NCBI RefSeq assembly: GCF_032854445.1
Contig: NC_088300.1
Location: 7,380,001 to 7,444,000, forward strand
Origin: Liolophura sinensis
Taxonomy: Eukaryota > Mollusca > Polyplacophora > Chitonida > Chitonidae
Length of the DNA stretch: 64,000 nucleotides
Direction of reading: 5' to 3'
Under the pieces are notes generated by a model that was not told the origin of the DNA, searched no databases, and saw nothing but the letters and a program-made list of their open reading frames with translations. Numbering within the stretch: position 1 is the first letter of the stretch; every line of letters begins with the position of its first letter. The translations under genes and the position numbers were made by a program. Below are positions 48,593 to 60,236 of this stretch, piece by piece.

Positions 48593-49900
48593 AAAATAAC
48601 CAGTGGGATGGTGTAACGTCTCCAGTATCTCAACGTCTTTTATATGATGTGATTTCTTCGTCACTCCAGGCTTGAGCTCATGCAGCCTTCCCTATATGTG
48701 GTTTTGGATAAGATGGAAGATATGTTAGATACCTAAAGTGAATTCGAGAAATAACAGGCAATTAACACAAGCTTGTAGACTAGTATGTGTTGTCAGAATA
48801 CGACGTTTGCGTAACATCTTGACACTATTTACTAAGAGCTTTGTTTTTAGATTATATGAAAGATTTGTTGGAAATACATTCCAGGTTAGCTGGCATTATT
48901 AAAATTTCCACTGCTGATATGATGTTGTTCTGGCATTATTGCTGTGATTTTACATTTAGTGCTGACTCACCGGAACGCCATGTCGACATGGTATCCAACC
49001 CAGTCAAAGGCTGGGGACAGCGGGTCGACCGATACTTACTGTCTCCTTTTGCTAAACACCAAGCAAGAATTTTTAATTTATTCTTAGTATCTCATGGCCC
49101 ACGTTGTGAAAATAGAAATGTCCTGAAAAATACTGATTTATTGTGATAAATGTTCGCAAACAGCTTGTCGAATTTAAACCCTTATCAGAAACGACCTGTA
49201 GATCTCCTGCTTACCAAAACTGACATGAGGCACAGTGGGGGAAGTGGAAAGCGTGCCCACGTCAATGTGAGAAATGCAGTATGATAGATGACATGATTAA
49301 CGCGGCACTATGTACGCATATATTAACATCTTTTCAAAGTTCTAAATAAAGTGGTATACCATTTTTAAATAATTGGACCTCATGGTGATATCACCTTGTC
49401 ATTTCACTACCATAAGAAACGCCATCTTTTGTACTATGTCTTTATGTTTTGCCATCATTTGTTACTAATGCTGTATATCAAAGTTGTTATGATGAGAGGC
49501 ATTCTGGCTTATTTCCAGTCAAGGAGAACTAGACACAAGATGCTAGACTAGCATCTTGTTCAAATGTTTAACAGTTATAAAACAACACAACCTAATATTA
49601 TAACTTCCACTGAGTAACTTGTACGTTAGCCCAAGGTGAAGATAAGATGTTCAAAGTTTTAGAATAGAAGTACTGCTGTACTTGCATGTAAACCAGCACG
49701 ACATCCTACAGCGCATTTACAGACCTCTATATGCACTTGTCCCGAATACAAGTCAAAACGACCGCTCGCCGATCGGCCGTACAGCAGGACACAAACGGTA
49801 GACTGATAATAAAGTAAGGGCGTGTTTGGGTGACTCGTCTGATAATTTCCTTTGACATTTATATATTTTTTTTGGCATTCAACATAAATACATAATATTA
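48593..49900. other. no gene recognised
   Basis: Open frames are at most 101 codons (48841-49146) with no motif or splice support. A 12-base quasi-palindrome lies at 49535-49559 (ACAAGATGCTAG, A, CTAGCATCTTGT). Confidence 0.45.
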
Positions 49901-50024
49901 GTTACATGGTTACTCTGTGACAGGATAAGCAAATATATGGTGTCAATAATTCTAACGCCTTGTCCAGTGTGATGATTACTGACACCCTATATTTACGTAT
50001 CCTATCACTGAGTCACCATGTAAC
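49901..50024. mobile_element. 124 bp foldback element
   Basis: The left arm starts GTTACATGGTTACTCTGTGA. The right arm, read as complement, starts GTTACATGGTGACTCAGTGA. The arms are about 54 bases and imperfect, joined by a loop of about 16 bases. It may be a very short MITE or a solo foldback. Confidence 0.7.
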
Positions 50025-50244
50025 GCATTTATCCTGCAAAGACCCATCAATTCAGTGCAAAAGACTGATGTATAGGTGAATCGTTTTAGCGATGTGACCA
50101 TTGTGGGATCCCAACTAAGGGAGATAACCTACTGAGAAGACACTTTCTGCCTCGTCTGCAGGATTCGAGAATATTTCTGTACCCCACGTGACCGTTGTTG
50201 TCCAATGAAAAGCGGAGTATTTTGTCTACACGTTTTCGCACTGA

Positions 50245-50292
50245 CCGGTTTCCTACCATGCACCTTGATGCTGACCGCCGTTGTATAAGAGC
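50245..50292 (+). mobile_element. SINE family A scrap
   Basis: CCGGTTTCCTACCATG and ATGCTGACCGCCGTTGTATA match the family-A body in plus orientation. Confidence 0.5.
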
Positions 50293-50299
50293 CTTACAT

Positions 50300-52209
50300 T
50301 CCTACATACAAAAATACTGGTGTCATTCTTAAACGAATGACTGCGACACGAGGGAGAAAATAGATCCCACCAACCTACATTATAAAAAACGGCATTCATG
50401 CAGCCGGGCTATGATAAAAACAACTGAGGATATAATGTACTGAGCAACAGCTTGCTACACACCATTTTAACTTCCATTTCGAAATTGTACACCCTTTATG
50501 GTGTATAAAGGACAACTCCATTGCGTACCTATATATGGCATCTAAACCATTTGAACACACTGAATACGCCTTTAAACCATGTATTTATGAATTTAAAAAT
50601 GGGTTTTGAGTCAATGAACGCGAGGTGATTACATTACTATTAATGAAAACTTTAGGAGTCGTATTAACATGCGGCCGTCAATCTGCAGGGCTTCGTTATT
50701 ACAGATAGTTCCCGGGAGTTTCCATAATGACGCGTCAAGCATTCATTTTAACGGCTTCAGGAATATTACCCGACAGAGTAGACCTATATGATATAAAAAG
50801 CAAAGCATTGATCGAAGCTGTCATCTACAATCAACAACACCGGTTTCCATTTAAACCACTTAGCCCGTGCATGAATACATATTTCATGGCTAAAAGCGGT
50901 CATCAAGATAACAGAAGGTATCATTACTTACTCCTGACTGTGGTAGAAAGTGCCTTGCGGCAGTTCATCATCTCTTGAACAAGCATCACTCTGCTACACA
51001 CTACTTATTTTCTTTACTGCGTGGTTTCATGTATCACTGGTTAACAGGTTGGTTTCATTTCCTATAATGAATAAGAGATTAAGTTGCATACATTTTTATT
51101 ACCTTTTCTTCCAGTGAGCTGTGACGATGTATTTTTGATAGATTATAGGTTTACATGTTTATCCTGGATAAAGAAGTAAACATAATACAGAAATGTATAA
51201 ACATCTGGCCTGAGTAATATAACTACTGCGTTCATACACCATCGGAAATGTTAAAAAAAAAATTAGTGCTGTGCGTGAAGTTAAAAAATTACCCTGGAGT
51301 CAACCTCAATAGACACACATGTTAAATACGCAAAAATGATCTTATGTGCCACTCTCTCCTTATCAAGATGTCGATTATATGTCTGCACTGGGTTATGTCA
51401 ATTCGCTCTATTATTGAAAAGAAAGCCAGTCTGCTTACAGACTCTTTTGAAATTCTTCTGCATATTAATCACCTGTTCATATCTCATTATATTTGGCAAT
51501 ACACGTTTAGGCATTCCGTTATATCCTCCATCTTCAGGAGCAAATATTTTCAAGTACTTACACTTATGTCCTATAGGCCGATGGCTGTTGAATGACTGCA
51601 GTGTATTCTTGGCGTCTTGAGTTACTTTGATTCACGACAGAGAAGCATTTGAGCGAGCGGAGGATCAATTCTCTAGCATTGACCTGACGTGTACACTGTA
51701 TAGTCATCAACCACAAAATAGCTTGTTCGCAAACTTTTCAGAGCTATTGATTATCCATTATCCCGAGAATGACAGAAGTCATTGATCCATTTCTTCCCTA
51801 GTTTTCTCCAATAACGGTTGTTTCTGCATGATGACAGGAACCTAGTTCATCACGTTTTTTTTTAGTGCTGTGTCAGTGTATCAAAGTAACTTTACTGAGC
51901 GTGAGACACATTCCTTAAGTAAACGTAGTACGAAATAGACAACATATTACAACAATCTCGGTTTCTGGCTGTACGATTTTTCGTTCTCAAAGTCACTCTT
52001 TTCTTGACAAAGCCATTAACATTATTGTAAAGCCATATTACTACTATGTATTTAGATCATGTGTGACGAATTCAAAATGCGTTATGGCGTAGCATCGCAA
52101 AACATGGTAGCGCGTATATTGAGAAACTGGTATTTTTCAAGTGGAGACAAACAAAAGAAGAAACAGACACCTAGATTTTTTGTTACAGCAAAAGCTCTTC
52201 GTTGAAAAT
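50300..52209. other. no gene recognised; weak minus-strand open frame
   Basis: On the minus strand 51398-51631 is open for 77 codons and, past one stop, for 38 more. It has protein-like segments (KYLKIFAPEDGGYNGMPKRV) but no identifiable family and no splice support. Confidence 0.3.
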
Positions 52210-52312
52210 GAGCAACTTTAACCAAGAGACAGCTGACGGACAAGTTTAGAGTCCTTCAGATGAGCGACTATAACCAAGAGACAGCTAACGGACGAGTTTA
52301 GGGTCCTTCTAC
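52210..52312. repeat. 52 bp tandem duplication
   Basis: Two copies of a unit containing ACCAAGAGACAGCTGACGGA differ at about six positions. Confidence 0.85.
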
Positions 52313-52933
52313 ATTCCGCTGCCCTTATTGTTCGTGATGTTTTGGTGACAATCAACGGTCTACGGCGTATTTGTGTGTTGTTATAAAATAACTTACAAGA
52401 ATGACTCGGTTGTTAGGGAAGCACTCTAGCAGTCGGAAACCAAGGCAAATGTTTCCAAGGTGTAAAGTTTAACCATGATGTGATTACACAGTCGAGTACC
52501 TAGTAGATATCGAACTGTCAGTAGTATTCATGGTGCTGTATCATACGTATACGTTTGCATAAAACTGTCACTTAGCCTGCAGAGCACATACATATCGCCA
52601 CTATGTAGCTGGATAACGACGTTCTCCCTGCCTCTCATCCCTGCACATGTCCCTGGGATTTCTCCAAGGAGCAAGCGCGCCCAATCATGATGCATGGCTG
52701 CTATTGTTACAGATCGTGTACAGTAAAACTGGTGCAAGTACACGATGACTTGACCAGAAATATCCCAGATGTACTCTAACGGATTCTAATCAGTACCAAG
52801 ATTTATTACTTGGAAATATCTGTTTTAGATAATAGAAAAAACCCCAGGCGGTGAAAAATAACACAACAGAAATCAATAACAGTAACGATCATATCTTTAG
52901 ATTTGTTACAGACGTCACAGGCCCTTGTTTGTC

Positions 52934-54808
52934 GAATAGAATCTCCCTCTTTTGCTACTCTATCCATGGAAACAATTTAAATAGAATCTCCCTCTATTTC
53001 GCTACCCCATGCATGGAAACGACATAAATACAATCTCTCTCCTATTTTGCTACCCCACGCATGGAAACAACATAAATACAATCTCTCTCCTATTTTGCTA
53101 CCTCATACATGGAAACAACATAAATAGAATCTCTCTCCTATTTTGCTACCCCATGCATGGAAACAACATAAATACATTCTCTCTCCCATTTTTCTACCCC
53201 ATGCATGGAAACAACATAAATACAATCTCTCTCCTATTTTGCTATTTCATGCATGGAAACAACATCAACAGAATCTCTCTCCTATTTTGCTAGTCCATCC
53301 ATGGAAACAACATAAATACAATCTCCCTCCTATTTTGCTATTTCATGCATGGAAACAACATCAACAGAATCTCCCTCCTATTTTGCTATTCCATGCATGG
53401 AAACAACATAAATACAATCTCCCTCCTATTTTTCTACCCCATACATGAAAACGACATAAATAGAATCTCTCTCCTATTTTGCTCCCCCATTCATGGAAAC
53501 AACACAAATAGAATCTCCCTCCCATTTTGCTACCCCATGCATGGAAACAACATAAATACAATCTCCCTCCTGTTTTGCTACCCCATGCATGGAAACAACA
53601 TAAATACAATCTCCCTCTTATTTTGCTATACCATCCATGGAAACCACTTAAATACAATCTCCCTCTTAATTTACAACATAAATAACATAAATAGAATCTC
53701 TCTCCTATTTTGCTACCCCGTGCATGGAAACAACATAAATACAATCTCCCTCTTAATTTACAACATAAACAACATAAACAGAATCTCTCCCCTATTTTGC
53801 TATTCCCTGCATGGAAACAACATAAATAGAATCTCCCTCCTATTTTGCTACCCCATGCATGGAAACAACATAAACAGAATCTCCCTTCTATTTTGCTACC
53901 TCAAACATGGAAACAACATAAATACCATCTCCCTCCTATTTTGCTACCCCATGCATGGAAACAACATCAACAGAATCTCTCTCCTATTTTGCTACTCCAT
54001 CCATGGAAACAACATAAATACAATCTCCCTCCTATTTTGCTACCTCAAACATGGAAACAACATAAATACAATCTCCCTCCTATTTTGCTATTCCATGCAT
54101 GGAAACAACATAAACAGAGTCTCTCTCCTATTTTGCTACTCCATCCATGGAAACAACACAAATAGAATCTCCCTCCTATTTTGCTACCTCATGCATGGAA
54201 ACAACATAAATACAATCTCCCTCTTATTTTGCTATACCATCCATGGAAACAACTTAAATACAATCTCCCTCTTAATTTACAACATAAATAACATAAATAG
54301 AATCTCTCTCCTATTTTGCTACCCCGTGCATGGAAACAACACAAATAGAATCTCCCTCTTAATTTACAACATAAAGAACATAAACAGAATCTCTCTCCTA
54401 TTTTGCTATTCCATGCATGGAAACAACATAAATAGAATCTCCCTCCTATTTTGCTACCCCATGCATGGAAACAACATAAACAGAATCTCTCTCCCATTTT
54501 TCTACCACATGCTTGGAAACAACACAAATAGAATCTCCCTCCTATTTTGCTACCCCATGCATGGAAACAACATAAACAGAATCTCTCTCCCATTTTTCTA
54601 CCCCATGCATGGAAACAACACAAATAGAATCTCCCTCCTATTTTGCTACCCCATGCATGGAAACAACACAAATAGAATCTCCCTCCTATTTTGCTACCCC
54701 ATGCATGGAAACAACACAAATAGAATCTCCCTCCTAATTTACAACATAAACAACATAAATAGAATCTCTCTCCTGTTTTGCTACTCAGTGCATGGAAACA
54801 ACATAAAA
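52934..54808. repeat. 48 bp minisatellite, about 39 copies
   Basis: The unit is CCATGCATGGAAACAACATA followed by AATACAATCTCCCTCCTATTTTGCTACC. Most units contain the perfect 10-base palindrome CCATGCATGG. A variant replaces part of the unit with AATTTACAACATAAATAACA. Since 48 is a multiple of three, the plus strand is open for 511 codons from 53345 (16-residue MHGNNINTISLLFCYP repeats) and other frames on both strands are also open. No coding evidence exists beyond that. Confidence 0.95.
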
Positions 54809-56924
54809 TCACGAGTACCCTATTCCTCACCCCTTTTGCTAGACGCACATGATACATTAACATTTAACCAAGTCAAATAAACTACAGGGACCTAAATGTG
54901 ATACTAAGTTAACTAAGTGTCTTAGTAACATCCCTGGTTTATGAACCCAGATATATGTAGGGTGAGTCAGTCAATCGATACCTTATAACTCCTATATAAC
55001 TCCAAATTGTATACAACCTCGAAACAAATCGTCAGTTTATAAATTTCTTGCCGCAATTGCCAACGAAGGTGTTTTTACATGACCTTCATATTGTTTACTA
55101 AAAGGTGTCATGGTTTATTCTGTTCGGCTTTCTTTTATGGATTCCGAGAAAACGAACAGTTACTAAAATTCACTTTCTGAAAATGTTTCCTGAAATACTA
55201 TAACATACACGCAATGGGGAAGCAACTTTGAGCGCGCAAACAGATCGTTAGAGTGACCTCCCTTTAACCAGAAAATACTAACCGACCTTGGCTATACATC
55301 TGTCCAGCGCGAATCCCATGTACCGTTTGTTCTGCTATGAAGCAGTTAATGTTTTCTGCGTTGTTTGAAAAGTAAAATTAATAAGTAGTGTGTTTTCATT
55401 ATTTAGGGCCTATATGTTGTATTTTTTAAATGTTTCTTATTTATACATCTATGGCGATTGCCGAGCTGAAAACAATCTTTGATCTCAGATATTTCCGACA
55501 TTTCAATGCCGCTCGTAAATCATAATGGGGTGTTCAAAGTCAAAATCGCAAGTTGTATTTTCAAAACACTGTAAAATATCAGTTCCTACAATAATATGTA
55601 AAAAAATAATATATAAATCGCTGACAACATACGAAAGAAGCAGTTATCAGTGTTCAATGATGCCAAAAGGCAGTCAGTATGCCACAAACGCCATCCAGTT
55701 GAAATTTTAGTGCCGTAGTCCATGGATTATTTCTAGTTTGAATGTAAACACAGGCATCTCAGTCTCGATTTAATTGCAACTGTTGGTGTACTGAACATGG
55801 ATGCTTATACACCTGTAAAGGGGGGTGGGCGGGGGGGGGGGACATTAGACAGAACCGTACATACTCGCGATAAATAAACATTATCGTTGGTCTTGATGAA
55901 GCCGCCATACTTGGGTTTATATTGGGTGTTATTCCAGTTTATTTGACAATTTTGAGGTACACATTACACGATGACAAATTCTGACCACGATAAAAAACTA
56001 TGCCATGAAGCAACAATTGATCCACGACTGTCCCACGATCTAGAGAGTACAGCATGTGAATACATTGCCATATGGGGAAAACATCGTCTTCTAATCGTTT
56101 CCATAGTATAAAAAAAACATTTTGCAGAAACGTTTTTCCTGGAAACACCAGGCCGCGTAAGAGAACTACTTAACTGGCTCTCAGTTGTTGCCGAAAATTG
56201 CCGAAACTTATTTTGGATCAATATTGAAACGATATTCTTTAGTCTGCGTTCTCTGAACGTATTTTGCATCACCTTGATCAACACCATATTTCGTCTATGC
56301 ATCTAATACATCACATGATCAAAAAATACACAATTGTATTCGCCAATCCCTTCGATGTACGTGTACATATACGAGAAAAATAGCCGATTTTCTGGGCATG
56401 AAGTGCTGACCGAATTTCAAAATCGTGAGACGGTATACACTATATCCACAAAAGTTTATCGGAATCCAGGACAAGGTATCGTAGAGTGCACCTCATCGTA
56501 AACAACCTGTAAACAACAGTGCATACTAATGTATATCCCCTCATAATACACCTACGATACACTCATGAAATGTTTTCATTACATATAGCTCCCAATAAAC
56601 CCACGATAAAAATCCAACATGATGGATTTCTTGGTCGCGATTAACGCCACGGGTGTCCCTTTTCCATCGCAGACAAGATACATCTCGTGATGTATACTCA
56701 ACCTACGATAGTGTAAATTTCCGAAGTAAGATTGCTTGATGTAATTATATGATTTACTGGGTCAGCTTCTCCTTTTCGACGCTATAAACAAGACGACACC
56801 TCAAAGCAAGATCGCAGAACAAACACCCTACTGAAACTGGAAATACTTTTCATGGCCTCGCAAAGAAGTCAAATTTTGGGACATGATACTATAGGTGGCC
56901 AAATTAACATTTAATAGAATTATA

Positions 56925-57034
56925 GATATTAATAAATGTTCATCGATAAATCATTTATTGATATGGCTAATTTATTCATCGATATCAATAAATAATTTAT
57001 AGATATCGATAAATTAGTGATATCGATACCTGTA
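56925..57034. repeat. TATCGATA motif cluster, inverted relative to 15162
   Basis: Ends TGATATCGATACC, the complement of the start of the 15162 cluster, with ATAAATAATTTATAGATATC-type units before it. Confidence 0.6.
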
Positions 57035-57308
57035 CACTGTATATAATGACCGAAGTAAGAGGGTCAGCTATCCATAAAGCAAGGTAGCGTAATAAGAGGC
57101 GTCTCACTGAGGTCGGTGATTTATTGCCGCAGAGTGTGCATTACTTATGACGGAGACACTGTCACGCCAGTGAAACAGGTATTAATAAAATTCCTGTAAA
57201 CAGTTTTACACTTATATTACTCGATTCTGATAAAATGTTAAAACTTTCTGCAAAATTATTGCCTCATGTCAGGAGGGAGCAGTATTTATCAAACGGCAAT
57301 GAAAATGC

Positions 57309-57462
57309 TGAATTATCGATATTAATAGTGGCATTTTTCCAACTCGATAAATGAATTATCGACATCGGTATTTCATTTATTGATATTGATAATTCATCTA
57401 CGACGTTTAAATAAATGAATTATTTATTTTGTAATCGATTTATCGATATTGATAATTCTCTA
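57309..57462. repeat. ATCGATA / ATTATCGA motif cluster
   Basis: Repeated AACTCGATAAATGAATTATC-like strings, spaced about 20 bases apart, belong to the same motif family as the clusters at 15162 and 56925. Confidence 0.5.
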
Positions 57463-57851
57463 AGTGTGAATTTAGATCATCACAGGACACACTATTCTGT
57501 TTTATTGCCTAAAGAAATTTGAGGGAAATAAGGGCGTAGTTTGTTGTATTTATATATCACATGCTCAAAACCTGCATTGAGACAACAGGAGAGTTCTGAG
57601 TTCGAACTCTTTTAACGATGAAAGTAGAAAAGTCCAACTATATCGTGTGACCTGTTTGGGATCACATTCACTATAATATGGGCGTCTGAAGAAAGCTTCA
57701 TAAACAGTAATTTATATTTAACGAATGACAGAGAAAATTGAGAATCTGAACGTATGTGAACTTGGGAAGTTCTTAAAGGAAAGAGGTATCATTTGCACTT
57801 CTGGAAAAGTTTGAGATAGGCGATCAGTAAATTAATGTCAACAAGAGTTGC

Positions 57852-58433
57852 TTAAAGGAGGAGAAAACATAAAAATGACATAAAGTTAAGATGAAAGAGT
57901 GCGAAAAGTTACTCCTAAATGTGGTCTTCAATATTTTTTTCCGATTTTTCCTTAAGGAGAAAAAGACAATAATAAAAAAAGTTTGTATGGTGGGTATTTG
58001 GGACCACCTTTTAGTATTTATAGTTTTTGTTTAATAATGTCATAAATGAGGATGTAACACAGGTTTAATACATATTTTTGCACTAGAATTTGTTCTTTTC
58101 AGCGAACAAATGTAATAAACCTCAATTTGAATCATATTTATACTTTTAATATGTTCACAAACATTATCATAATTTAGGTTAAAGGCATATGTTTCGATAT
58201 AAACAACAAATTTACACTGAAATAAATTTATTAGACAAGGATCACATCCTTATTTATAACATTATTATGCAACAAGGATAAATACCAAAAGTTGGTCCCA
58301 AATACCCACCATACAAAAATATTTTTAAATACCTTCTTCCCTTGAAAAAAAACCCCAAAATCATATTTTCACATAAGTTTTGACGCTCTTTCATCTGATT
58401 TTGGCATCATTTTTATGTTTTCTTCTCCTTTCA
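57852..58433. mobile_element. 582 bp MITE with long inverted repeats
   Basis: The left end is TTAA then AGGAGGAGAAAACATAAAAA. The right end, read as complement, is T(G)AA then AGGAGAAGAAAACATAAAAA. Inner arms of about 190-205 bases are imperfect inverted repeats that include an exact shared segment starting TTTGTATGGTGGGTATTTGG. The central loop is about 180 bases. No transposase frame is present. Terminal bases and size match the element at 13245. Confidence 0.75.
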
Positions 58434-58964
58434 CATTTTCACAAGTCACATGACACATTAGGACTGTTTTTACCTTTGACGACAAAAAAGTTCCAACTCG
58501 AAACTGCACTATTGATTCATAATATCCAGGAAATAAAACTGCACCAATCCTAAATAAAACCATATTATTCATAGCCGTGCATTAATTATGTGTCTTCGCA
58601 TTGATTATGTGTCTGTGTTTATGTGTTAGTATGACTATACTTTTTATTTTGTTTTCTTCACTTACCAGCTGTTTAGTAGTTTAACATTGTGCACGCTCGC
58701 TTCACTGCAGTTATATCCTGTCTGAATTTTGTGTCTGATCACTGGTTGCGTGCTCCAGAGTTCCGATGCGCTATCTTGCTGTAAACCCATATTGGACAAC
58801 ATTCATTTAGCGCATTTTTGTCATTGTTTTATTTAAATCACACACATATATACTACAATAGCAAGGCGAGCTGTTATATTATGCCAAAAGCCTTATTAAA
58901 CCAGAATTAATTACATTAAAGATGTTTCAAAGTGTGATTCACGAGAGCAATCTCATTTATCCCT

Positions 58965-59075
58965 TTTTTTAATTGGAGTTTTACGTCGTACTCTAGAATA
59001 CTTCACCTATACGACGGCGACCAGCATAATGGTGGGAGGACACAAGGCAGACTCCGAGAAAGCCAGCACGATGTG
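58965..59075 (-). mobile_element. SINE family A, truncated copy
   Basis: GTTTTACGTCGTACTCTAGA and CCAGCATAATGGTGGGAGGA are family-A body. It has a poor tail and no head. Confidence 0.75.
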
Positions 59076-59984
59076 ACATTGTTAAACCTTTTAGTTGCCT
59101 AAGTACACTTACCCTATTCAGGGGAAGTAATTCATTTTGACCATGTTTAGTTTTACATAGTAGTTCCTCTTTTTTGTGCCGGAAGTGTAGTTTCAATGGC
59201 GTGGTCATCAAACCCTTGTGTTCACTAAATGTTACAGCTCAGTGGATATATCAATGATATTAACTGAAAACGCACAGGTGTTTGTTGCATTGTGGCGCAA
59301 AGAATTTTTGGACAAAGTGGTATGCTATGTTTTAATTATTCCAGTGTAAAATTAAAATGAAAACTGAGGTGCAAGTCAAGGAAACTGGACCCTTACAAGA
59401 TACCAACTGTATAGCTCTCTAGATATTCTAATTTAAAGTAAGTTGTTTTTAAGGTCTCAGAGCGTGTAGAAGTTGAATGGAAGTTGATAATGATGTGATG
59501 TTTGTTCTAAACATCCACATAACGTTTTTGTTTGTATACTGATTTGAGCACTGTAACACTATACTATGTCAATTCTTCTTGTACTGAAAATGACGTTGTT
59601 TATTGCCATTTTATAGGAGCCGTTCACTATAAGCTATGAACGGAATCCAAACTGTTTAAGAAGCCTTGGCCTGGAATGTGTCAATTTGTAATGTGACGTT
59701 GAGGCCCTTAAATTACGGATGTGACCGCGACGGACTATGTCTTTTATTGGTATGGGCGTTTTTCTATGATTTGAATTAGGTTATTGTAAGTTTGACCATT
59801 AGTGTTACTGAGCTACCATTTTGATGCTACTTGTACTCATTTAATGTTTCGAGCATTACATATAGAAATGTTGATAACACTGATAAATTTGATAACATGT
59901 AATTTCACCCACTTGAGTGTGTAATCATTGTAAACAATGTTACATCAGAGAAAATAACAGACCACCTGTAACGGCAAGGAAAAA

Positions 59985-60236
59985 AACTGATGTGAAACAT
60001 GTCACAGACGACAGGCCATCAAACACTGTCCAGGAAATTAGCTGGATATATTGTTTTAAGAATTGTTTTTCAACCAGTCATAATGCTTTTGAATCATTCT
60101 TGCCAAAAAAACTGACATGACACAAGTGACAGGCGACAGGCCATCAAACACTGTCCAGAAGATTAGCTGGATGTATTGTTTTAAGAATTGTTTTTCAACC
60201 AGGCATAATGCTTTTGAGTCATTCTTGCCATATTGT
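59985..60236. repeat. 125 bp tandem duplication
   Basis: Two copies containing CAGGCCATCAAACACTGTCC are offset by 125 bases and about 90% identical. The period is not a multiple of three, and the differences are mostly replacement-type in either frame, so the similar open frames in each copy are not evidence of coding. Confidence 0.85.

Larger units (their letters stand above)
54809..57851. other. no gene recognised; simple repeats and motif cluster
   Basis: Contains a G-rich run at 55819-55841 and TATCGATA clusters at 56925-57034 and 57309-57462. A 61-codon open frame at 55525-55710 starts MGCSKSKSQ, an N-myristoylation-like start, but nothing else supports it. Confidence 0.4.

Noticed and set aside
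53345-54880. 511-codon open frame as a repeat-protein gene
   Set aside because: Same reason: the 48-base period keeps several frames open on both strands, and many units contain an in-frame ATG.
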